64,000 bases of DNA from Calamus simplicifolius (taxonomy: Eukaryota; Streptophyta; Magnoliopsida; Arecales; Arecaceae). Below the pieces are notes generated by a model. It saw nothing but the letters and a program-made list of their open reading frames with translations, did no database searches and had not been told where the DNA came from. Positions 56,706 through 64,000 of the stretch are shown piece after piece. The translations under genes and the position numbers were made by a program. The stretch lies in contig UESW01004256.1 of NCBI GenBank assembly GCA_900491605.1, positions 62,001 through 126,000 on the forward strand. Reading direction: 5' to 3'. How positions within the stretch are numbered: position 1 is the first letter of the stretch; the number at the start of each line of letters is the position of its first letter.

Positions 56706-57060
56706 GCCCCACCAAGTATGCCGCTACAACGGGATCATGGCCACGACACTGAAGAGTGCTGGCAGTTGAAGAACGAAATCAAGAGGCTCATCCAGCGGGG
56801 TAGGCTGGATCAATTCAGGAGAGCACCCGAACCAAGGAATGGGGGTGACCGCCAACCTGAGCCCCAGCAGCCTCCTCCTCCGAATCCTCTGGTCGCCGGC
56901 CACATTAATATGATCGAAGCAGTTGGTAGCCCATCAAGCTGTCGGGATGATGAAGAAGGTTCAGCGCCAAAGAAAGCGCGGACCAATGAGCTCTCCTTCT
57001 CCGACAGCGACCTCCAGGAGATACAGTTTTCATATGATGATGCATTGGTTATACCTTAAT
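56706..57060 (+). pseudogene. Gag C-terminus of T2
   Basis: The conserved nucleocapsid region RDHGHDTEECWQLKNEIKRL and LIQRGRLDQF starts just after the copia join. The bases before it (PTKY and a Cys-Arg-Tyr remnant) show small indels. A Pro-rich spacer follows, then HINMIEAVG and KKARTNELSFSDSDLQEIQF, typical of the gag-protease linker. A TAA at 57057-57059 separates it from the protease. Confidence 0.82.
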
Positions 57061-57610
57061 CTGAACAATTATGATGTAGACCGAATCCTTATTGATAGTG
57101 AGAGCTCTGTCAACGTTTGTATCTTGATGTATTTGTGAAGATGAAACTGCTTATGGAGAATCTCCGAGCTGTGGACTCCACCCAAATGGGGTTCACCGGT
57201 GATGTTATTACCCCGGAGGGGGTCGTGACCTTGACGATCCGCGCGGGAGCTTGGCCCAGTGTTGCCACTGTTCATGCAGATTTTTTGCTGACCAATCTTC
57301 AGTCGCCCTATAATGCAATTTTTGGGAAACCCGGCCTGATGTCCCTGAGAGCCGTTGTCTCAATCCCGCACCTAGCAATGAAGTTCCCCACCGGATGGGG
57401 AGTGGGAGTAGTTCGGGGAAACCAAGCTGTAGCTCGGCAGTGCTTCATCACTAGCCTTCAGTCCAAGCTGCCCGAGGTTGACGGGCTGGATGCTCGAGAG
57501 GACTTTGCCGAGCAACGAGGAGAACCAACCGAAGAGCTAGAGGAGGTACCACTGGACGAAGCTCGGCCCGACCGAACCATAAGGATCGGGTCGCTACTGA
57601 AAGGGTAGCC
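57061..57610 (+). pseudogene. Protease region of T2
   Basis: NYDVDRILIDSESSVNV keeps the catalytic Asp but has Glu in place of the Gly of DSG, which should inactivate the enzyme. A frameshift near 57115 follows. The next part has TPEGVVTLTIRAG, LQSPYNAIFGKPGLMSLRAV and VSIPHLAMKFPT, the usual block after gypsy protease of this lineage. The spacer before RT has RTIRIGSLL and ends with a TAG at 57606. Confidence 0.82.
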
Positions 57611-58432
57611 CCAGGTGGAGCTGATAGACTTTCTCCGAAGGAATGCTGATGTCTTTGCCTGGTCAGCCTTCGACATGCCAGGAATCAGCCCAGATGTTCT
57701 CGTCCACCATCTTAATGCGGACGAAATGTCTCGGCCTGTGAAGCAGAAGAAAAGAAGCTTCGCCCCTGACCGATAGAAGGCGATTGAGGAAGAAGTTGAC
57801 AAGCTCATCAAGGCAAACTTTATTCGGGAGGTGAATTATCCGAGCTGGCTGTCCAATGTTGTCATGGTGAAGAAGTCGAACGGTAAATGGCGGATCTGCA
57901 TCGACTTCACCAACCTTAATAAAGCATGCCCAAAGGACAGCTTCCCTCTCCCTCGGATAGACCAACTTGTGAACGCCACTTCCGGTCATCAGATGTTGAC
58001 CTTCATGGATGCATATTCAGGCTACAACCAAATCCGAATGGCGCCTGAAGATTAAAAAAGACTGCCTTCATAACCGATCGATGTACTTATTGCTACCATG
58101 TTATGCCTTTCGGTCTGAAAAATGCAGGTGCTACTTACCAAAAGCTGGTAAATAAAGTCTTCAAGGAGCAAGTCGGTCGGAACATAGAGGTGTATGTTGA
58201 TGACATGCTAGTCAAAAGCAAGGAGGCATCCCAGCATATTGAGGATCTCTCTAAGAGCTTCACATTGCTCCGAAAATACCGGATGAAGCTCAACCCAACT
58301 AAATGCGCCTTCGGTGTCAACTTGGGAAAGTTCTTGGGTTTCATGGTTTCTCAGCGGGACATTGAAGCCAATCCGCTGAAGATTCAAGCCCTTCGGCAGA
58401 TGGCACCCCCAGCATCTATCAAAGAGGTCTAG
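57611..58432 (+). pseudogene. Reverse transcriptase of T2
   Basis: Begins with VDFLRRNADVFAW-type sequence and SFAPD. The fingers contain KKSNGKWRICIDFTNLNKAC, then FMDAYSGYNQIRMAPED. A frameshift near 58060 precedes MPFGLKNAGATYQKLVNKVF. The catalytic YVDD is intact at 58193-58204. ESLRKYRMKLNPTKCAFGV-type sequence and FLGFMVSQRDIEANP follow. A TAG at about 58430 interrupts the connection. Confidence 0.88.
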
Positions 58433-59517
58433 TGCCTGACTGGAAGAATCGCGGCCCTCAACCGCTTCATGGCTCGGTCGGCTGAGAGATGCCTTCTATT
58501 CTTCAAAGCCCTCCGATCAGCCAAGAATTTCCAATGGTCTACTAAATGTCAAAAGTCATTCGAGGACCTCAAGAGATATCTCGGCTCTCCACCCCTCCTC
58601 AGCAGTCCAAATCTAGGAGAAATATTATTTCTGTACTTAGCAATTTTTGTACTTAGCCGTTTCAGAAGGTGCAGTTGGCTCGGTGCTGGTCAGAGAAGAG
58701 AACAAGACTCAAAAGCCAATCTACTATGTTAGCAAGCTGCTCCGAGACACCAAGACAAGATATACCTGAATGAGAAATTGGTGTTGGCACTGATAATGTC
58801 GGTTCGGAGGTTGCGGCCATATTTCCAGGCACATTCTGTGACGGTCCTTACCGACCAACCCATCAAGGCGGTGCTGCATCGCCCGAGGCATCAAGAAGAA
58901 TGGCCAAATAGGCCGTCGAATTAAGTGAGCATGATATCCGATACCAACCTCGCTCGGCCATCAAAGCACAGGTTCTAGCTGATTTCCTCCTTGAATGCAC
59001 CATCCCGGAGGATGGCTCTGCTCCGGACTCTTCTGAGCATTCGAGACCTGACGCCCTGTGGCTGCTTCATGTCGACGGATCATCTAATGCTAATGGCTCT
59101 GGCGCTGGCTTGATCCTCACCAGCCCAGAGGGGGCGACCTTCGAGTACAGTGTTCGCTTCTCCTTCCCAACCTCCAACAATGAAGCCGAATATGAAGCCC
59201 TGCTCGCTGGACTCCGAATCGCCCGTGACCTTAAAGTGAAGAAGCTGAGTGCCTTTACCGACTCTCAGTTGGTAGCCGGTCACGTGCAGGGCGAGTTCGA
59301 GGCCCGGGAGCCAAATATGATTCGGTATCTCCAAAAGGTGCGGGACTTGCTTTCCCACTTCTCTGAATTTGTGGTTATCCAGATCCCAAGATCCGAGAAT
59401 GCCTGTGCCGACCTATTATCTTGGCTAGCAACCGCGGAGTCGATGGATTACGAGCGGAAGTTTCCCTTGGAGATCCTGGAGAACCCTAGCATCGCGGAGG
59501 CAGACCGAGTGATGTAG
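58433..59517 (+). pseudogene. Two RNase H domains of T2
   Basis: The RT-linked RNase H (58433-58930) contains ALNRFMARSAERCLLFFKAL and a small local duplication near 58640 (tacttagcaatttttgtacttag) that breaks the frame. The additional RNase H (59041-59517) is open and well kept: LHVDGSSN, FPTSNNEAEYEALLAGLRIA, AFTDSQLVAGHVQGEFEARE and ENACADLLSWLAT. The pair is diagnostic for Tat elements. Confidence 0.87.
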
Positions 59518-60768
59518 GTCGAGGCTGAACCATCCTGGTTCGACCCCATACTGAGGTATCATAAAGAAGGGTCGCTCCCAGCCGACCGAAAGGAAGCAAG
59601 GAAGCTGAAAATGCAAGCCACCCACTATGTGCTAATTGACGACCAGCTGTATAAACGGTCCTTCTCCATGCCGCTACTCAAGTGCCTTCGCCCATCTGAA
59701 GCTGATTATGCTCTCCGGGAGGTACATGAGGGAATTTGCGGCAACCATCTGGGGAGCCAGTCCTTATGCCACAAGGTGCTGCACCAAGGGTACTATTGGC
59801 CCACCATGCAAAAAGATGGTGACAACCTTGTCCGAGCTTGTGACCCATGTCAGAGACATTCCAACATCCAGAGGCTCCCCTCCATTAGTTTGGTCCCTAT
59901 TTCCTCCGCTTGACCCTTTGCTAAGTGGGGAATGGATATTCTTGGCCCTTTTCCCCTCGCCACTGGACAAAGAAAGTTCCTATTTGTCGCCATCGACTAC
60001 TTCACCAAGTGGGTGGAGGCCGAGGCAATTGCCCAAATAACTGAAGCTCGGGCCAGGGACTTCGTGTGGAGATCCATTATCTGTCATTTTGGCCTTCCGC
60101 ACACTATTATCACCGACAATGGAAAGCAATTTGACAACCCAAAGTTCCGAGATTTCTGCGAGGAGCATGGGAACTGCCACCGCCTCACGTCGGTAGGACA
60201 TCCGCAAGCCAACGGAGAAGCTGAAGTAACTAACCGGACCCTGCTTCAAGGGATCAAGGCTCGGCTTGCCAGAGCCCGAGGCAGATGGGCGGACGAGCTT
60301 CACCATGTCCTATGGGCCTACCGCACCACTCAGAGAATCCCCACTGGCGAGACCCTATTTCGGATGGCCTTCGGCACGGAAGCCGTCATCCCTGTGGAGA
60401 TAGGACTTCCCTCTCCACGAGTGGAGAGCTACTCGGAGGAAGCCAATGATGAGCAGCTCTGCACCAATCTTGACCTGGTGGAAGAAATCAGAGAGAAAGC
60501 TCGAATCAGGGTTGCGGCATACCAGCAAAGAGTGGCTCGTTATCATGCCTCCAGAGTCAAAGGAAAATCCTTCTCACCCAGTGATCTTGTCCTCCGGAAA
60601 GCATCCATCTCCGAACTGCTGGAGCAAGGAAAGCTGTCTCCAAATTGGGAAGGCCCCTATCAAGTGGCGGAAGTCGTCGGACCTGGCACCTACAAGCTCG
60701 AGGATCTAGGCGGGAAATCTATTCTCCGAACGTGGAATTCGGACAATCTCCGTATATACCATCAGTAG
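59518..60768 (+). CDS. Integrase of T2, largely open
   Basis: The zinc-binding part (59611-59913) holds HEGICGNHLGSQSLCHKVLH, GYYWPTMQKDG and ACDPCQRH. A TGA at about 59911 precedes the core, which is open for 278 codons (59932-60768). The core holds MDILGPFPLATGQRKFLFVA, the second Asp in TDNGKQF (60115) and the Glu in NGEAEVTNR (60223), with the normal D-35-E spacing. The C-terminal part has LSPNWEGPYQVAEVVGPGTY and ends DNLRIYHQ. It would join element DNA to the chromosome. The upstream stop makes it part of a dead polyprotein. Confidence 0.85.
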
Positions 60769-61020
60769 GGTACGCTTTCTATAGACTTGTCCCATTCGCA
60801 GCTTTGAAATCTTGTTTCTATTATCCGCAGCATGACCACTACAATCGTTTTTCCGAAAAAGTCGTAATAGAAAACAGGTGCTGCTTGCGCATCCATTCTC
60901 GGCACAACCGAGCTATCTCCGTACCTCGGCTGGGCCGAGTCTTGAGCTAAATCTCCGTACCTCGGCTGGACCGAGTCCTATTTCATAAAAACTTGGTATG
61001 GCCGAGTACCCCCAGTGTAG
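60769..61020 (+). other. T2 spacer between pol and repeats
   Basis: Untranslated sequence without a supported gene. Short phrases such as tccgtacctcggctgg and gccgagt recur (about 60917-61010) and lead into the repeat block. Confidence 0.6.
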
Positions 61021-61530
61021 CCGGACCAGGCCGAGTGATCGCCAAAAACTTCGTTCGGATTCGGGCAGCTTACAAGCCCCGATCGAACCAATAACGACAA
61101 GACTTCATCCGGATTTGGGCAGCTTACAAGCCCTGGCTGGACCAAATGGCAAAGAACTTCATCGGATTCGGGCAGCTTACAAGCCCCGGCCGGACCAAAT
61201 GGCAAAGAAACTTCATCCGGATTCGGGCAGCTTACAAGCCCCGGCCGGACCAAATGGTAAAGAAAACTTCGACCGGATTTAGGCAACTTACAAGCCCCGA
61301 CCGGGTCAAACGGCGCAGAAGCCTCGGCTAAAGCCGATGCGCATCTCTTACCAAAATCCTCGGCCAAACCGAGTGATATCTCCGTACCTTGGTAGGGCCA
61401 AGTAAAACACCGAAAAACCTCGGCGATAACAGCGATATTCTTAAGCCTCGGCGACAACCAAGCGATATTCTTAAGCCTCGGCAACAACCGAGTGATATTC
61501 TAAAGCCTCGACTACAACCAAGTAGTGTAT
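61021..61530. repeat. Two tandem-repeat blocks after T2 pol (about 55 bp and 30 bp)
   Basis: The first block (about 61050-61310) has five units near 55 bp, marked by gggcagcttacaagccccgg. The second (about 61415-61520) has three to four units near 30 bp, marked by cctcggcgacaaccaagcga. Both share the ccgag/cctcgg phrase found through the T2 3' region. The units are unrelated to the 138-bp unit of T1. Confidence 0.8.
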
Positions 61531-62430
61531 TATCTGAAATCTCGGTCAAGTCAAATGACGTACTCACAAAACGTTACCTAAAGCTTCGGCCTAGACGAGC
61601 AATCTCTCAAACACTTTGACGCAACTAAGACGTCCTATTATACTTTGGCAGAAGCAAGCAACCTTCTTCTGCTCAACAGTTAAGGCACACAAGCTGTCTC
61701 TTTCCAAAGAAATACTTTCTTCGTTCTACAAACGAGATCATGCTCACCACATGGGTTCACAAGACCGCCCAGGTCTACCTCTGACCCAAGCAGGGATAAA
61801 CGCTTTTCTCCACTTGGGACCGAATATCGGTCTTAGCAAAAACAAGGTAGCAAGAACGCTACCGAAAAATGCTATGACACAAAAAGCGTGATACGGGTGT
61901 AGCAACTCTCAAACATAATCCCATCGAAAAAGAAGCAGATGCTAAAAGAAGAAAGAATACAACTTTCTTTATTTCTTCATCAGTGAAAAGAGTTACAACC
62001 TCGTGGGAGGCATTACAAGTGCATCACGGCACATAAAATAAAAATGAGTAAATAGCTCGGCCGGACTGCTTCAGTCAGCTTCGGTTAATAATGATGTTTC
62101 GACATCTGACCCAAAAGATCAGACAACCAATCAGCTCGCCCTGAACCACCGGCTAAGGCCGAGCCGGCCTCCCATGGGTCCTCTGGATTGGCGAAGAGAT
62201 CCAAGGACAGAAGGAAGACCCGTGGATGCTGATGCTGAGGATGCATCCCCCCCAAGTGAGATGCTGGGCTGCTGGACATTGGCCGACTATGAAAGACAGG
62301 GTACGAGCAGACCGATACTGCTCTCAACTCCCTCTTCACAGGCAAAAGATCCCCAGCCAGATGAGCTAAGGGAACCAGCCCGAGGGAGAAGAAAAGTCCA
62401 TGCATACTACGGGGGTACATGTGCACTTCC
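61531..62430. other. T2 3' region without a supported plus-strand gene
   Basis: Mixed sequence with scattered ccgag/ctcgg phrases. Minus-strand ORF 62085-62426 (113 codons) could be a later exon of the antisense unit starting near 62675, but no motif supports it. A poly-T/AT tract is at 61960-62050. Confidence 0.45.
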
Positions 62431-62675
62431 TACCCTGCGACCCCCATAGCAAACCACAAAGGACACACAGGAAGCGCATATGTGTGCTCTCCATGTGATC
62501 TCTGCGGACCTCCTGTGCGCTCTCCATATGATCTCCGAAATTCCTCTCTTGAGGACGGTTTGCTCTTCAGCAACTTCTTCATCACCGCAGCTATCCGGGG
62601 AAGTCGACTCGCAAAAGAAAAACTCATTCTCTCCACCTTCAACCTAGGGGACATAGACATCATGAAAACTTTCAC
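62430..62675 (-). CDS. Candidate antisense ORF of T2
   Basis: A minus-strand ORF of 81 codons begins about 53 bp after a minus-strand TATA box. It starts MKVFMMSMSPRLKVERMSFS and is basic, with RLPRIAAVMKKLLKSKPSSR. Its place after pol on the opposite strand mirrors the antisense gene of T1 and of other Tat elements. I do not recognise the protein. It could be a chance ORF. Confidence 0.4.
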   Translation of the reverse strand: MKVFMMSMSPRLKVERMSFSFASRLPRIAAVMKKLLKSKPSSREEFRRSYGERTGGPQRSHGEHTYALPVCPLWFAMGVAG

Positions 62676-62727
62676 AACTCACAGAGAAGAAAGCCTTGGG
62701 AGATAGCCGGACACGGCCCCCTTCTCC

Positions 62728-62810
62728 TATTTTATAGGCAAACGAACCGGGAGCAGCTATCAGAGCGAAAAGCCCCGAGATTCAAAATGCCCTGGCCACA
62801 CTACCACGTG
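62728..62810 (-). promoter_or_regulatory. Candidate minus-strand promoter in T2
   Basis: Minus-strand TATA box tataaaata (62736-62728) lies 69 bp downstream of a G-box CACGTG (62805-62810). Both face the antisense ORF at 62675. T1 has the same combination of G-box and TATA box facing its own opposite-strand gene. Confidence 0.5.
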
Positions 62811-63690
62811 GCATCCCAGGATGAAAAGAGCGCTCCTCGAAGCACGCCGAACTTATTGCCCATGCCATGACGCACGCCAGAAGATTTTCCTCTGATCCCG
62901 AATCAAAAGCCTTAAGTGCAAGGAAATCGACGCCGGTCCTTGAGATACGGACAGGCCTGGGAAATCGCCCGATGAAAATGACGTGCACCAATGACGAACA
63001 AGTGCTTATGTCACACGCTAAAAAGACCTACATTGGAAAAAGCCGACGGGATAGATGACTCCGAAAAATAGCGAGGCATCCTTTTGCAGCTTGCAAAGCC
63101 GTATTATCCATTTCGGCAAAAAGAAGGTCAACTCGCCTTGGAAAAGACAAGGCACTGGCAGAGCAATAAAAAGGCGCAGAAGTCAAGTACTCCTCAATAA
63201 AGGCATATTGATATCCCCTGCTCCGGCCCAACCGCCCATTATGTCTTGGCATAAACCGAGACATCGTCTTGTGCTTCAACTCAAAGCCAAGATCGCCCCC
63301 ATACTTCGGGCTAAACCGAGGTATCTCTTCTCGGTTCAATATAACCGAGCGTTATGTTATGCTTCGATCCAGATCGAGATAGCTGCCCTTGCCTCAACAA
63401 CTACGGAACGCTCCTTATGCTTCGGCAAAGCCGAGTATATGCAATGCTCTGGCCGGAACTTACAAGTTCCATTTACCTCGGTCAAAAGGGATGCCATGCT
63501 CTAGCCTCGCTAAGATTACTAGAGATTCCCCGGGAAGGTGTTTGTCTCGTAAGACCCAAACGATAAGGAAAAATGTTCCGAAGGTGGTAGCAGACACAAA
63601 AATTGCGAAAACTCCCTTTTCATTCACCACAAAAAGGAAACAAAAGGAAAAGAAAAAGGTACATGAGCCCTCACAGGGGCTTATCATCTT
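62811..63690. other. T2 3' sequence, no gene recognised
   Basis: GC-moderate DNA with recurring ccgag-type phrases (63215-63480), such as cataaaccgagacatcg and ctaaaccgaggtatc. ORFs overlap in several frames without recognisable motifs. A purine-rich gataaggaaaaa at about 63562-63573 is followed by tgttccg. Confidence 0.45.
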
Positions 63691-63691
63691 C

Positions 63692-63982
63692 TCAGGTGCC
63701 ACTGAGCTTTCCCCGCGCTGCATAGCTGGCCCGGCCACTTGTCGTTGGAGGGACGCCACCTGCCTCTAGCCGGCTATTGTCTTGGCGGAGGAGCTCGATC
63801 TCTCTTGTAGTAACAGCCAGATATTGCTCGGCCGTCTTCCGGAGTTGTTCACGATCTGCGAACAGTGAAGCTAAAACCTCCCCATCGATGGTTATTATGG
63901 TACGGCCCCAAAGGGCCCCCCTACGGCCACTAACGCCGCTGCTTGGTGTCTCGGTCGATCGCCCCTCACCTCTGGAAGCCAT
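63692..63982 (-). CDS. Unknown minus-strand coiled-coil ORF at the window edge
   Basis: Ninety-six codons starting MASRGEGRSTETPSSGVSG at 63982. The middle part has a heptad-like stretch, QLRKTAEQYLAVTTREIELL, followed by RQDNSRLEA. This style recalls the N-terminus of gypsy gag proteins, which would make it the start of another minus-strand element with its 5' LTR beyond the window. It could also be the first exon of the T2 antisense gene. The ORF ends at 63692 and nothing recognisable continues it. Confidence 0.4.
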   Translation of the reverse strand: MASRGEGRSTETPSSGVSGRRGALWGRTIITIDGEVLASLFADREQLRKTAEQYLAVTTREIELLRQDNSRLEAGGVPPTTSGRASYAARGKLSGT

Positions 63983-64000
63983 CTCAATATCTTAAAATCT

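Larger units (their letters stand above)
56706..63560 (+). mobile_element. Tat/Retand-type gypsy element T2 (5'-truncated)
   Basis: Plus-strand element: gag C-terminus, PR, RT, RNase H, second RNase H, integrase ending at 60768, then tandem repeats and 3' untranslated sequence with a likely antisense transcription unit. It is a relative of T1 in opposite orientation. The 5' LTR and capsid half of gag are absent; the left end is fused to copia D. The right limit is uncertain. One possible 3' LTR start is TGTTCCG at 63574 after gataaggaaaaa, but this is unproven. Confidence 0.78.

Overview
The window is plant nuclear DNA, almost certainly a flowering plant. It is packed with full-size plant LTR retrotransposons and carries the remains of a CC-NB-ARC-LRR disease-resistance gene without TIR features. 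The dense Sirevirus, Tekay and Tat-type load suggests a monocot, possibly a palm, but the sequence does not prove this. I found no intact host protein gene, rRNA, tRNA or CRISPR array. Family names come from recognised motifs and layout, not from a database search.

Layout. 1-18867 is a Ty3/gypsy chromovirus of Del/Tekay type on the + strand. It has a partial 5' LTR, a gag with a likely small intron, a decayed pol, a chromodomain and a 2.08-kb 3' LTR. Its gag is interrupted by Sirevirus A (Ty1/copia, 2057-12287, 1485-bp LTRs, target duplication GAACC). Parts of a minus-strand Tat/Retand-type gypsy element, here T1, occupy 18868-20607 and 40999-48690. T1 has two RNase H domains, a tandem-repeat 3' region and an opposite-strand gene. 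Sirevirus B (20608-40998, duplication AGCCC) sits inside T1. Sirevirus C (22334-32321, 1390-bp LTRs, duplication AGCTA) sits inside B's gag.

48691-50480 is AT-rich and mostly unexplained. 50487-54915 is a broken minus-strand CNL resistance gene with a scrambled internal duplication. It abuts a truncated copia element (54944-56705), which is fused directly to a second, plus-strand Tat element, T2 (56706-60768 plus 3' sequence). T2 also has tandem repeats after pol and a likely antisense promoter and ORF. The last 300 bases hold a minus-strand coiled-coil ORF of unknown origin.

How the parts work together. Each Sirevirus copy has gag, pol and a third ORF (ORF3) separated from pol by about 480-500 bp. 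The motif GAGYCGACWCC, whose core GAGTCGACTC is a perfect palindrome, is arrayed at two-helical-turn (21-bp) spacing in the U3 of every LTR. Seven further copies sit between pol and ORF3 in all three elements with spacing 21/41/21/41/21/41. An AT-rich TATA-like tract lies just before the seventh copy, about 110-120 bp from the ORF3 start. I read this as a candidate internal promoter for ORF3. ORF3 shows no envelope features and instead resembles the putative plant transposon protein domain. This cis-array plus ORF3 module is the most interesting signal in the window.
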